DNA from: Incurvaria masculella
Lineage: Eukaryota; Arthropoda; Insecta; Lepidoptera; Incurvariidae
DNA: 64,000 nucleotides
Reading direction: 5' to 3'
NCBI GenBank assembly: GCA_946894095.1
Contig: OX335643.1
Span: 4,451,036 to 4,515,035, forward strand
This document shows, in pieces, positions 1 to 13,300 of the stretch. Each line of letters starts with the position of its first letter. Position 1 is the first letter of the stretch. A program made the translations under genes and the position numbers. The notes under the pieces are model-generated. The model saw nothing but the letters and a program-made list of their open reading frames with translations, ran no database searches and was not told where the DNA came from.

Positions 1-248
1 GTGGACCCTCGGTCACCGTACCAAAGAGTCTGTTGACCCGCAAGAAATAGGAAACGTTCACGTAAGTCACCAATCGCTTGTTCTAAAAATGTTGCTGATT
101 TATTGCTTTGAGATTTGAGGATAATGCTTTAGTCTCAAAGGCTACATCATTCTTACTGTAAACATAGTAAACAGGAAAATCCAGTTCGGTAAAAATAGAC
201 GGTACTGAAGCTTTAGATAGAAGTATAAATATAGTAATAAGCTAATCT

Positions 249-511
249 GCGGCCTTATTGCCGAACAGCGATAGTCGCTGCCAGCGTCAGTGTCGCTGCT
301 AACGAGCCATCGCATACAAGATTTTTCGGCTACCATCGACTTACCGATACCGACGACATAGCCTATGTCGATGGCGGCTACAGATAAAAATTAATTGCGG
401 TTGCCTATCTTTTATCCGCAGTAACGGTAGCCGCAAAATTTGGTATGCGATGTCTCGTTAGCAGCGACACTGACGCTGGCAGCGACAGTCGCTGTTCGGC
501 AATAAGGCCGC
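249..511. repeat. foldback (inverted-repeat) element
   Basis: GCGGCCTTATTGCCGAACAG from 249 returns as its reverse complement ending at 511. The arms match over about 68 nt with one or two mismatches, and more loosely to about 90 nt. The centre holds a smaller palindrome (CGACATAG-C-CTATGTCG, 352-368). Probably a non-autonomous DNA transposon remnant. Confidence 0.8.
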
Positions 512-1104
512 TGGTTAGTACGACAGTCCCCCTAATGCGTCCCACACGAAGGATTCTCAGCTGTTCTGTCTAAAGCTTCAGTAGGTTTAATCGATTTTAC
601 TAACAACAGTTGTTGCGTTTATTGTTTAATTACTTTATTAGTACCCTAGTTAGGCTAGCTACACTCGAAAAAGTCAAAAACCTCGTGTGTCCAATCTGAT
701 CCACAATCCTCATCAATTCAAATTTCATAAAATTAAATTACACTTCTGTAGCCTTTAACCATGCAAAGAAGAGTGACAAAGAAACTCCGCCGCTTTTTCT
801 CGTCCTCTTCTAAACCTAAACACAAATCCATTACAAAATCACTACGTTACAATGCCACTGCACGTTTGATTTACCTACATTTGCTGCAGAGACAAGACCA
901 CAAGCGGTAAAAATAGAGCATGATTCAGTAGTGGCCATTGTTTCGCCTCAGATAGGTTCTAAAAAAACGGGGCGTTTTGCATATCTTCCTCGTTTACAGG
1001 TCATCTCCTACATACATAATATGATGCATTGGTATTTAACTATGGTGTGTTTGTTTATTCACACTCCTAAAAACTAAACATTTATAGTCCTTTTTTTCTT
1101 TCAG

Positions 1105-1371
1105 AAATCCTCAGAGTGGTATCTCATGCTTCTCGATGAGCACCTCATAGACTTTTCGATCGGGGAGACGAGATTTGAAGTGTTGGCCCTCAACGCCTCA
1201 GTCTCGGTTCTCGCCAATCAGTCTTACCAGCACGTGCTGAGGATCAGAACGGACTCCAACAGGACCACGCCCTTCACTCTCACCTACACGATGGACCCTC
1301 TCGAACAGACAACGGGAGTCTTGTTCGCCGCCATTTTGCTCCTCGGCCTCTATGCGCTGATTATATTCGAG
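1105..1371 (+). CDS. OCA2: P protein exon: luminal domain and first visible membrane helix
   Basis: Follows acceptor TTTCAG and ends GAG|GTATGG; phase 0 at both ends (89 codons). It encodes a luminal stretch with three N-glycosylation sequons (NAS, NQS, NRT), then a hydrophobic helix ending YALIIFE, which matches the family's helix-end motif. Confidence 0.93.
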
Positions 1372-4300
1372 GTATGGTATAGCAGCTGTTCGAATCATCT
1401 TGCAATAACTTAACACCAGATTGGTGCATCTCAAATATCGAGCATGGAAGGACGGGAGCAGTAATCGAAACTCATTCGTATGGCGGGCAGTTTAGCCACG
1501 AGTTAGTCCAAAACGCCAAACTGTAGCTAGTTCGCTTCTAATTTCGGTACGCGCAACATCAACTGTTCGTTGCAATAAATAGCGCCCTGTAAAGTTCCTA
1601 CGTGTCCTTTATGTGTCGTTGGAACTCAAGAAATTTAGGTTTCTCGCTGGTTTGGAATTTGTTTCATTGTCTTTTATTTTATGGAGCTTGAAAGGAAATG
1701 ACCACACCCGAATTAATTAGGTGCGTTTACATTAGAACGGCTACACATAAAACATGGACAATTTTTCATTGCTGCTTCGTGTATTTCAAGCCATCTCTCA
1801 CTTTCTCAACGAAAATTCACATAATCATCTTGGAAAATAAAGATAGAGATGCATACTCTTTCATTGAAACCCGCAGTCATTGACACAATAGATGTTAAAC
1901 GCACAATAACTAGAGGAGCGACCGAATGGCTTTGTAATTTATGAATGTGGGATATAATTGTTTTTAGAAAAGACCAAGATCAGCCATATTCCATAAAGAA
2001 TCCGACGAATTGAGAACCTCCTCCTTTTTTTGAAGTTGGTTAAAAAGAAATAATTGTGAGAAAACCCACTGTTTCCGTAGTGTTTGAATGTATGACCCAC
2101 AATGGCTCTCGCCACTTCCAAAATATATTTGGCAAAACGAGATTTTTTAGCCAAATTCTGGGAATCATGAACCAGAATATTCTGTGCTCTTCAGCTCTAT
2201 TTCACCAGTTTTGATGTTTTTTTTTAATTTGGATTTAATTAGGTGGAGAATGAACCTTTAGCCTTGACGAAAATTTACATGTTCAGATAATCAACCGAAC
2301 GCTGGCCGCCGTAATTACGTCAACTTGCGCCTTGGCGGTGCTGGCTCTGGTCGGGGAGCGACCCTCGCTGCCGGAGCTGGTCTCGTGGCTGGATATGGAG
2401 ACGCTGCTGCTGCTGTTCTCCATGATGCTTCTGGTCGCCATCATGGCGGAGACCGGCCTTTTCGACTTCCTGGCCGTGTTCACCTTCTCTGTGAGTACAC
2501 ACAAACGCTGATTCTCCAGCAGCTGTAACAGCAGTCCTCACAGTTACTTCGGGATTTTTTTCTTGAGGTGAATACCAACATCAAACTTGGACCATATTTT
2601 TCGTACAAGAAACAGTGTGAGCAGGCGGTACTCACCGACCAATAAAAAGTGCACTCGACGCCTCACGTCGGAAAGAAACCCTACCTAACCTCGCGCCAGA
2701 TAGATCTAGGGTTTCGCACGACTCACCACGCTCGTTGGTTCTGGTGGCTGGCTGCTGGCGTTCGCCTTGCGCCCAATCGCCGACACCTCACGTGTAACCA
2801 AATACTCACGCCTACTCTACCGACGTGAGAAGCTACGTGTAGTACAACACATGTTGACGGTTCCCTAAAATAGACGATCACGACATCATTTTTACGAAAA
2901 AGCTTTCATTATAACGACCCCCAGGCTTGCTTCTGCCCAACAACTTCTACTCTCATAGCACTGACAGTACCAAAGACTAATGACAACTGTCAACATTGTA
3001 TACAGATGGAAAGGCAAAGGACTTTTCCATTCAGCTTCAGGTAAACTAAACAAACGTTTTAGTTTTTATTCAAACGAATTAATAAAAGCATTGATAAAGA
3101 ACACTAATGGTGTGAGACTGACGGCTGGCGAAGTTTGTTTCTTAAGTCCTTTCCTTGCTTAGAGTTCTTTGCATTGGCAGTATTCTCATCAATGTCCTGG
3201 GTTGTAATGTACAATCATGAAAAAACAAATAACCTTTTACACTTTTTTATACAACGACTTATACAATCCTGTGTTTCCAATTACAAGTAATAAAAGAATT
3301 AATGCATTAACAAAATCAATACATATTTTTCTAAAGAAATAAACAATTATGTTATCTATAGTTTGAGATCTCCCACGGACATTAGCACGATGATGGAATA
3401 AGCAGAACAAACATAGTTATAGCGTCTTCTAACCCAATAAAGCACTGACTGACATGATCAAACAATCTTATCTAAATGCCGCAATCCAGCCGTCTGAAGG
3501 GATTATAAAATGACTTTATCATAAGCATGAAAATCCGTTGGTTCTTGGAGCCTCGTTGAGGGGGCCTGAGTGTCCATTCAGATGGAGCCACAGTCGTTCG
3601 TCGGTACCTCTGCTGTAAATCCCCAAAACAGGAAGTTACAAACTGTTTTTGGCGGTAAATAATGCACATCGTACGTTGAAAAGAGACAATCGACTAATTT
3701 CGACTTTGTAGAGCTTTGTCGTCGCTGTCACATGCTGGGGGTCCATTCAGGGCAAGAGTGAGTTCGAATTCGTCACTAAATATCAACTCACTTTTTAAAA
3801 AAGTCAATGTTCCCACACTTCTTGAACATCATTACAGTTAGGTAAAAATCTGGTCTATCCCGTAAATACGTTGGAAGTATAAATAACGGTTCCATTATTT
3901 AAATATTAATATATTTCCCAGCTATTTTTAGGTTAACTCACTCCCGAATTCGAACTCACTCTTGCCCTGAACTGACCCCGTGCTACTGTATCGTCGAGCA
4001 TACTAAAAAAAAATTACCCGGCGGTAATGCACATCGGACGTAGGAAAGAGCCAATCAGCTAGTGTCATCTCTCTAGCACGTAGTACACAGATTCGGACAG
4101 CGAGGACGCTCTACAAAGCCTATATTTACTCTTTCCCATGCCCGATGTGCATTATTTGTGCTTATATGTATGTATTCAATGTCATAAGCAAATTATAAAA
4201 ACCAGACTCGCACAAGTAGGGTTCCGTACCACCGTACAAGATTTAACACCAAAAAACGGACGAACAGCGGAGGCTTAGTAATAGGGTTCCGTTGACACCC

Positions 4301-7300
4301 TCTAGATACGGAACCCTAAAAAAGGCTAGCCTTTGGGAGATAATTATGGGGTATAGGGAATTGTAAGGACTAGGCTGCTGCTGAGGTCTAATTGTAAATG
4401 TTTTTTTTTTGCGATATGCTTTATAATTGCCTCACAAATTCTAGTTATTTTTGTAAATTATTTATGGCATTAAATAGATAACTGCTTAAAAACAGTGTGT
4501 TCGCCAATACAGCCATAGGTTATAGCTAAATAAAATAGCTGCGAACGACCGTGGAGCCATCTACTTTGACGCCGTCGCGGTTCCATATTTGCAAGAGGGG
4601 GTGGCAAAATCGTGGCTAAAATTGCAAGAACCAAATAAGGAAGCATTAGTAACTAGAATAACTTTGAGTCAACGCCCGCAGGAAGCAATTGCCGGCTTTG
4701 AGTAAAACAATAACTGAATCTCCTCGGTGGCCTTAGCACAGAATAAGTGGCCTTAGCCTGAGTCAGCCTGAGGTTTACTTCCTCCAAGTAGCTGCGATGC
4801 CACAGATTAGATAACAGGACGATGCTACCGAAAATAACAACTTTAAGATGTTTTTATACTGGCGTACCTAAACATGCTCTTACCCACATTTCAAACGGTA
4901 CGTCGCGTCGACCACAATTTCGCAAAAACTTAAAACAATAATGTCTAATTCTGTGTTATAATACAATAATGACTAATTCTGTGTATGTAATACGGCGTAA
5001 AAACTCTGACTAGGTAGGTACTCGTCCCAAGTTGTAAGTGAAATTAATCAAACAAACCGCGGTTTGGCGTTCACTGTTATAATTTTAACGTATTCTGTTG
5101 TAAAACTCTGACTAGATCTCCTCGCAATTACTTGAACAATTTTGGCGTTTCTCCAAACACCACAAACAACAAAATCATACTTACAAAACTAGAAAATATT
5201 AGGTATTTCGCTCAAAACTTATTGATGCGAAGTTAAAATATTGTCATAATTTTTTTTATTTTTTCCCAACTTTGCAATTTCCAGTTATTATGCAGTTTGT
5301 AAATTGTCATATTTGGAACAAACAAGGTAGATAACATTTTATTGCTCGGCTTAAAATACATATTAACCTTATTTGCTTAAAACATACCAACGAATTTGGA
5401 TAACGTTTAGACCATACGCCCATTAGTAACTACAGTACCAAGAGCTCATCTTTAAGTAACACAAAGGAGGAAGGAACAAGTAAAACCGAGAGTAAAACGT
5501 AACAGTAACCAAAAATATATCTGAGCCTGTAGTCCCAGTTGTCACCTAAATTGGCGTTTACGGCAAACCGATCGACTGGCGTTTTCCGTAAAAACGTCAA
5601 ACTCCATACAAGTGTTTAATAGATATTCTGTGGTTTTACTTCTTCAAGCTGTCAAAGTCAAACTCGGACTTCCGATGTGTATGAAAACGCGGAGTCGGCG
5701 TAAACGGCAACGTCGACGTATTTACGGCAACGTTGAGTAAGCTGTCAAATCAAACTCGAACTCGCAAATGTTAGTTCTATTAACGCCCACTACGCGCGCT
5801 TCTCAATTTCTCCATACATTTAAAAACGCCAGTCGATCGGTTCCCCGTAAACGTCAATTTAGGTGATAACTGAGACTACAGGCTCAGGCCTCAGGTGCTA
5901 ACCAATAGCCCGTCAGTCAGTGTGTGCGTCAAAGTAGATGGCGCCACGGTCGTTCATAGCTATTTTTGCTTTAACTCCTTAAAATTATGAAGTTACTAAC
6001 CACAACTGTAGTGGCTGCTCGCCTCTGAAAATTTGCACATTCAATATATCAACTGAGAGCTACGTCCGTACAAATAGATTTTTGCTTGATAACTTATTAA
6101 GCATTAAAAAAATCTAAACCTTACGGACGTAACTCTCAGTTGATTATCTCACCTAATTATCCTCATAAAACAGCTAGAATTTATGAGATAATTCTGATGA
6201 TGTGTGCAAAAAGTTGCCATTTACAGTTAGCAACTTTGTGTGCTATGCCTTGTAATGAACTAACAATTGCCAGCCTTTTTTATAGGTGGATTGCTTTATT
6301 ACATTAACCACACAACTGCGTGTGTTCTCGCCAATAACGTTTTTGTTTGTAACTTCCTATTTTTTGGGAGTTATAGCACAAATTGCGCCGAACAACCGTG
6401 GCCCCATCTACATGAACGTAACAAGTAAACCGAAAAGAAAACCGGCCAAGTGCGAGTCGGACTCGCTCACGAAGGGTTCCGTACCATTGTACAAGATTTA
6501 ACCCAAAAAAAACACGTTTTTCATTTCATCGATTTGTTGTTATAGCGGCAAAATAAATAACTACATACTCTGTGCAAATTTCAGCTGCCTACCTGTTACG
6601 ATTCATGAGATACAGCCCTGTGACAGACGGACGGACGGACGGACAGCGCAGGTTTAGTAATAGGGTTCCGTTGGCACCCTTTGGGTTCGGAACCCTAAAG
6701 GTATTCTGAGCCCTGGGCTTACGTGCAGACAACGTATCTTACCTACCGTTTTTGTTGCAGGTGACCAAGGGCCGAATGTGGCCCCTGATCAACCTGCTCT
6801 GCTTCTTCACGGCGATCCTATCGACATTCCTGGATAACGTCACCACCGTCCTGCTCATGACACCGGTCACCATTAGGTCAGTACGCCTGGTCGAGATCAC
6901 GAAGCCTAGTTTACCTGTGCGTGTGCGGATACGTCGGTGACATCGCTACAAGCGAGGTTCATACGACTAGATGTAACAACTGCAGCAAGATGTTTGCGAA
7001 GAATATTTTTTTAATGGGGAATAAAACTGCTTATTTATCACGACAGGTGGCGTCTAAGCGAGCTCATCCAAAAGATCTGTCAAAGTTGTATCATACAAAA
7101 TAAAACAGAATAGATTTTAAAATTTTATTTACTCAATCTACGTAATTAAAATGACTAAATTTTTACGTTCTTATTTTGAAAATTATTTGTTCCAAATTAT
7201 GCTAATCACATGAAGTTGTAGGCATTGCCATGGGCATTGGTCGTAGGAAACAAATATCACAATAACATAACCTATAATATTTCATTCCAAACATTGTGCT

Positions 7301-10300
7301 GGTCTATTACATTATACTTAGTTTGAAGACAAATAAAAGCTTTTATTTACCTCCAAACCTTATTCTAACTGCATCATGGAGTACAGTCGTTACTTATCAA
7401 ATGTATACACTGGAAAGAGAAGGAATTTCTAAGTCCCTTTTACTCTATGGTTGACGTCAGCATGTCAGAGAGATATCTCAAATTTGTCTCTATTTCCGGT
7501 GTATAGATTTCAGACGAAACGACTGTACATCTTGCATCTAAAAACTCGTAAATAAAATTTGACAGGAATGACAGCTTTGACATTTCTTAGGGGAGGTTGC
7601 TGATGCGACACCTATAATAATCTTTGAGTTTTTATCCCCATTAGGTACAAACTATCTGCTCCTATGTGTTATTAGTAAAACATTTAAACAATCGTATTCA
7701 GAGTGAACCTGTCAAAATTTAGTAAGGGATTTAGCATTGGACTAACCATACAAAAACCAGTTTAGTCCAGCAATAATCGCGCACTAAAGTTAGTCAGCTC
7801 ACACTGAATACGACAGTAAAAATATACTTTGTCGTACTAAGCAGATAGGTATGTCGCTTATTCTTTTCATTTACTGAAGTCAACATAGGACAGACCTCTA
7901 CGTCCTATATATTTTTTGTGTAACTGGACATGGATGGCTTATACCACACCAACCATTATGATTTTAGCCTAACATACCGCAATCCCGAAGTGATAGGTGC
8001 CATGCCAGAACCTCGACTACAATCCTACCACCTAGCAGGGCAAGGGGACTTGCACTTTTAAGAGTATAATGAGGTGATCAAAATCCATACAATGGCTCGT
8101 GCCAGTTTCCTCACTGAAATTAACAAAGATGTTTCTGAAAGTTTGCACATTAAATAAATCAACTTAGAGCTACGTCTGTATGTTTTGGTTTTCTTGATAA
8201 CTTAAATTGTATCCATGATACACGAATTTTTATATTTGCATACAAAATTTGAGAGGCGGATACCACCCAAGGCGCCTACATTGAGAGCCTCTGTCGTATT
8301 TTTTTCTAAAACTATTGACCCGATTTAGGGCTGGTTTTTCAATAGTCTGATAAACAGCCAGATAACTATTCGACGGATTTATTTACGCTGCTGCTTATCC
8401 ATCCGATATAGTAAGTCCATATGTTTATTGGTAAAATTATAGTCAGATAATTGTGACAGAAAATATAATTCTCCGGCAATGACTATCCATCTTTAGACAA
8501 ACATGAATTTGCACTATCAGTCCGATAAGTACTATCTGAGGATTGAAAAATCGGCCCTTAAACATACATTATATATCCCTTATGCCCGCAGGCTATGCGA
8601 GGTGATGCAACTGAACCCGGTGCCAATCCTGATGGCGATGGTGCTATATAGCAATATCGGTGGTACCGCCACGCCGGTGGGCGACCCACCCAACGTCATC
8701 ATCGCATCCAACGCCGATGTCATCAACTCGGTGAGAATACTCTCTTGCATACCATCCCGCCGTAGGTGCCATAGGCTTAGAATGTAAAGTCATCCAGAGT
8801 CAACTGACGGATGAGACCAAAATCGTTTCATACAAAATGTACTGAAATTTCTCTTTTTACTTGAAAAAAATTCTTCAAAATAACGATCTGAAGTTATTTT
8901 TTAAGTTTTACTTGGTAATATTGAGGAAAAGTTAAGAAATTTGATCGACAAAGAATCAGTGGGTCACCCCTTATTTACCATCAACAAAGTGTTTTTGTCC
9001 AGGTTTTTTACTTCCGTTCACTAAACAATCTATAAATGCACAGATCACCGTGCTTTCTTTAACGTAAACTAGAGAAATCATAAAGATTTCACAAAAAAGC
9101 ATTTTACATTTCATGAGCGCGACTCCAATGTTTGATAAAATTTCAGAAGTGGTATCATCGGGCAGATGTGTTCTATCTCCCTCTAACTCGAGGTAGTGGT
9201 ACTTGAGTGGACGTCTCACTCCGACACTTTGTTCGTCTTGTAAGCAGAGCGCGCTATGCTAGGTCTATGGTAGGTACTCTTACAATGAGCTGTGTACACT
9301 GTTATACCGGACGCTCTTCCAAACTAATTCTAAATACACCTTAATTAAAGTCAAATTAATATCATGGTACATAGGTAGGTACTTATTTCTTTGCATCACC
9401 CATAAAATAATTATGGTGACGCTGGTCCAGAGCTTCAAGTCGGAGTTCTCACCTAAATTGGCGTTTACGCAAAACCGATCGACTCGGTAGCGTTTAAAAT
9501 CGAATTGAATCGAATAAAAAAGAATTGACGAGCTGGCGCAGTGGGCGTTAAGCGAACTAACATTTCCGAGTCGGTGTTTGATCTAAGAACTAACAGTCGT
9601 ATTCAGAGATAACCTGTCAAAACTTAGTACAAAATTAGCACCGGACTCACCATACAAAAACCGGTTTAGCCCGGCGTATTAAAGTTAGTCCGCCCATTCT
9701 GAATACGACGGTAACAAATCGTCGCCGTATATACGTTGACGCCGTTTACGCCGACTCCGCGTTTTCATACAAATCGGTAGTCCGAGTTTGTTTAAGAAGT
9801 AAAACCACAGAATAAGCAGTATAGAAGCCATACAGGGTTTGACGTTTTTACGTAACTTCGAAGTTCCGTAAACGCCAATCGCCAATTTAGGTGAGAACAT
9901 GGACTACCCATACAATAGAAAAATGTGAATATCTCGCGTCTATTCCTCGAACATTTTTCTTGGTCAGGACGCGTTGTCAACTATTTAGTACATAAAAGAT
10001 ACAATGGGTATGCCAATATAATATGGTCTCCCACTCAACATTCGCAGGGCATCAACTTCGCGTCGTTCACTCTCCACATGACCCTCGGCGTACTCCTGGT
10101 GAGCGTCCAGACCTACTTCCAGCTGCGCTTCATGTACCGGGACACCAACAAGCTGCGGCTCAGCGTGCCCAAGGACATACAAGGTCAGCGGAGCAACCGC
10201 TAACAGTCTAGGTGACTTTTCGATAAGCGGTAACATCGCCGCTCTGTTCATAGGGGCCCATGTTGGAAATTTACTTTTTATGTAAGTATCTGGACATGAT

Positions 10301-13300
10301 GGCCAGAATATAGAGCATGGAAGGATGAGAGTAGCGATCGAAACTCATTCATATGACCGCATAGCCCCGTGGCCGCTTAGCCATGGTCATTCGTATGGTG
10401 ACGTACAACTTAGTGGAAAACGTCTATCAACGTTAGTTCGCTTACAATTTGGGATGCGCAACATCAATTGATCGTTGCAATGAATCGCACCCTGTGAAGT
10501 TTTTTTGTGTATCTCGTGTTAACTCGAGAAAATCAGTAGCAAGCGTAGCAGCGCGTGGCTGTAAAAAATGGCTACGCCGCCCCACGCGAACGAATTTCGC
10601 TTCCTACTCCGATCCTCCCAAGCTCGCTGCCATTACCAAACCTACTGTCCTCCACATCCCTTTGCATTGAGAATGTGCTGTATTGGGCTAAAATCATAAC
10701 GGTAATCAGCCATCCATGTCAGGTTGCATAAAAAAAAGTTGTGACATAAGATAGTTTTTAACTTGAGGTTATCCAACAACATCTACATTGAAGCACTGTA
10801 ATCAGTTTTTATCATTAAAAGCAATGATTGAACTGCGGTCAAAATGCCTTAGCATAGGATCTATATGCGAAACCAACGCCATCTAGTAGTAGATAGGGCA
10901 AGCATCGTGTCCATTCGAATATAATCGAAAAATATGTTGGCGGACGTAACTGTCGGCATAGCTCAGCGGTAGAGCAGTGGACACGTAATCCAAAGGTCGC
11001 AGGTTCGAATCCTGCTTCCTACGAATGTCCAGACCAAAAACTCTTTCTGAGTATTTTTAAAATCAGTCTAAAATTTTTCTCCAGTCCTCCCGGCCCTCAG
11101 CGGTACGGAACCACTGCTTTCCGCCGACGCACTTGATGTCGTCGTCCCACCTGGCGGATCCACCATGCCAGGCCTTTCCCTATATTGCTCGGCTACATTT
11201 AACTGGATGGAAAACACGGACAATTTTCATCGCCGCTTCTACCATCGTTCATTCAATGCGATGGTACCAACCCGGGGCGGGATAAACCCTACCACCTAGT
11301 GAGTAAGGAAGGGGACCTACAAAATGGTCACCCATCTAGAACCCAACCGCGCCACCACTGGGCCACCGAGGCGGCCAATCACAATGATTACAACGAATAC
11401 ATTTGCAGACGCGCGGCAGCAGATCTCGGTGTGGCGGCGCGCGGCCGCCTCGCTCGCCACCTACAGCACCGACGAGGAGATCGTGCGCGCGGCGCTCGAG
11501 AAGAAGGTCGCCAAGCTGGACGCGCGGCTGCGGGCGATGCTCAAGGAGCGCAAGAAGCGGGCGGTGCCCGTGGAGGACTTCGAGGCGATGCTCGCGGGAC
11601 TCAAGGATAAGGTACGACTCGCAGCCATCTTATACACGAGGCAGTTTCCAGTCTCTCAGTCTGAAAGAAAAAGGCAGCGCCCTGAATTTAGATAATAATA
11701 TAACATATTGGGTCTCTTCCACCAAGTACTGATTAGCTAAATCCTCACATTAAAGGGCCTTTCTTACCATCTCGCAATCAATACCAGTAGGTACAAGATA
11801 GTTAGCACTTTAGTAATAAATGCCCTTTAAGTGACGATTAAAATAAATCGCACTTGGTGAAAACACATACATTTTGAAGACGGAATTGATTTCCATATTA
11901 AAGTTGTTGACGAAATGCGGTTTTGAGGTTAGGAATTAGAGCTTGGCGTGGAGCAAAAAGCTCAAGTCCAAACGCAACCAAAAAGAAAGAGTTTAATGTC
12001 TTATTGATATTTCAAAAACCATGTACATGTTTACAACCTTTTTTCTCCCTCACCGGACAGAATGGCACGGAGCAGGTTTCCCAAACACGTCTTGTGAAAA
12101 CGAAATTATCAAAGTTCTGACCTTGTCTTATTCATTTTGACAGTATGAAAAGAAGTAATTGTGAATGATTCCTGTTAATTATGTAAAGAGTAAACGAGAA
12201 AATGGGGATTCAGATAGTTAAAAATACATTTAAATTATAAAAATAGTTACCGAATATGTGTCAAGGAAAGACACCACTGATTCCTAAGGGGTCTGAATTA
12301 GGGCATTCTCCTTTAATGTACTGGCTGTAAAATACCTGTCTTGATTGATTCTGTAATTTTGTTACTGCAAGATATGTAGTTTGTTCTTTGCTAACTATTG
12401 ATAAGCGCCATCTATTGTAAGCATGTTAAACTTGTGTGTAGCGAACTATGGTCGCTGCAGTGTTGTCTTGCAAACGTGCCGTGCAATACGTTTTTCATTA
12501 TTTACTCTGATTATTATCAGTGAGGTGTGCTGATGTTCTGTGCAGAAACCTGCAGTTACCTGTGAACTGTAAAAAATAAAATTGTTGCAGTACAAGATAC
12601 GGGACAAGGCGCTGTTGATAAAGGCATCCATCGCCATTGCGTTCGTCGTGACAGTATTCTTCTTGCATTCCATACCTGAGCTAAGTAAGTGGAAAAATTG
12701 GTATTTATTGGTTAAATAACGTATTCATAAACACATTTTAACGATTACAAACACGTTTGCCGTTCGCATTCCATGGAAAACTGTAGGTAGGGTAAGGGGA
12801 CCCTACTAGGTGGTAGGGTTAAGCCCGCTCCGGTTGGTGCCATCGAATTGGTTAAAAATATGGTCGAAAACATTTATCCGTGTTTCCCATGCAGATCAAT
12901 GCAGCCGAAGGTCCTGGCATGGCACATGATTCCTTCGGAAATTCGGTGTAATAGTATGACGGTGGGTGTGGTATAAACCATTCATGTCCAGTTACATAAA
13001 AATAAAATGTTCTGTTATGATGTTAGGTGAACTAGCCATAGGGCACATTATTAACGGCAGGCCGGTTATACCGGATAATTCGGATAAAATCTTAAATGAT
13101 ATCACTCTTGGCGACTGATAGTAAATAAAATAGTTAAACTAATCTGGTGTAAAAAAAACCGGCCAAATGCGAGACGCACTTCCACACGAAGTGTTCCGTA
13201 CCATCGTACAAGATTTAACACAAAAAAATCACGTTTTTTGTATGGGGCCTCCCCTTTAATTTTTAATATTTTTTTATTTTACCTAATCGTTGTTATAGCG

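Larger units (their letters stand above)
2491..6760 (+). other. P-gene intron with several transposon remnants
   Basis: No exon or ORF with family similarity seen. Holds the MITEs at 3737-3979 and 5521-5887, part of the palindromic MITE family at 6028-6165, and GGGTTCCGTA-type repeats at 4201-4323 and 6437-6699. Near 3650-3720 and 4020-4160 two related stretches (AATGCACATCG(T/G)ACGT...) flank the 3737 MITE. Related short stretches near 4490-4580, 5925-5990 and 6295-6420 share TGTTCGCCAATA and CCATCTAC-like blocks. Confidence 0.5.
6877..8591 (+). other. P-gene intron
   Basis: No exon seen. Holds MITE 7691-7814, a SINE fragment at 7911-8060 and half of a family-D MITE at 8063-8240. A stretch at 7395-7520 (AAATGTATACACTGGAA, TAAGTCCCTTTTACTCTA) recurs in diverged form at 31335-31450. 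Confidence 0.45.

Noticed and set aside
761..909. 49-codon plus-strand ORF starting ATGCAAAGAAGAGTG, very basic
   Set aside because: Considered as an upstream P-gene exon, but there is no good acceptor and no match to the family; probably chance.
8971..9219. 82-aa minus-strand frame as an independent gene
   Set aside because: Lies wholly inside a dispersed repeat with a broken second copy; reported as a repeat instead.
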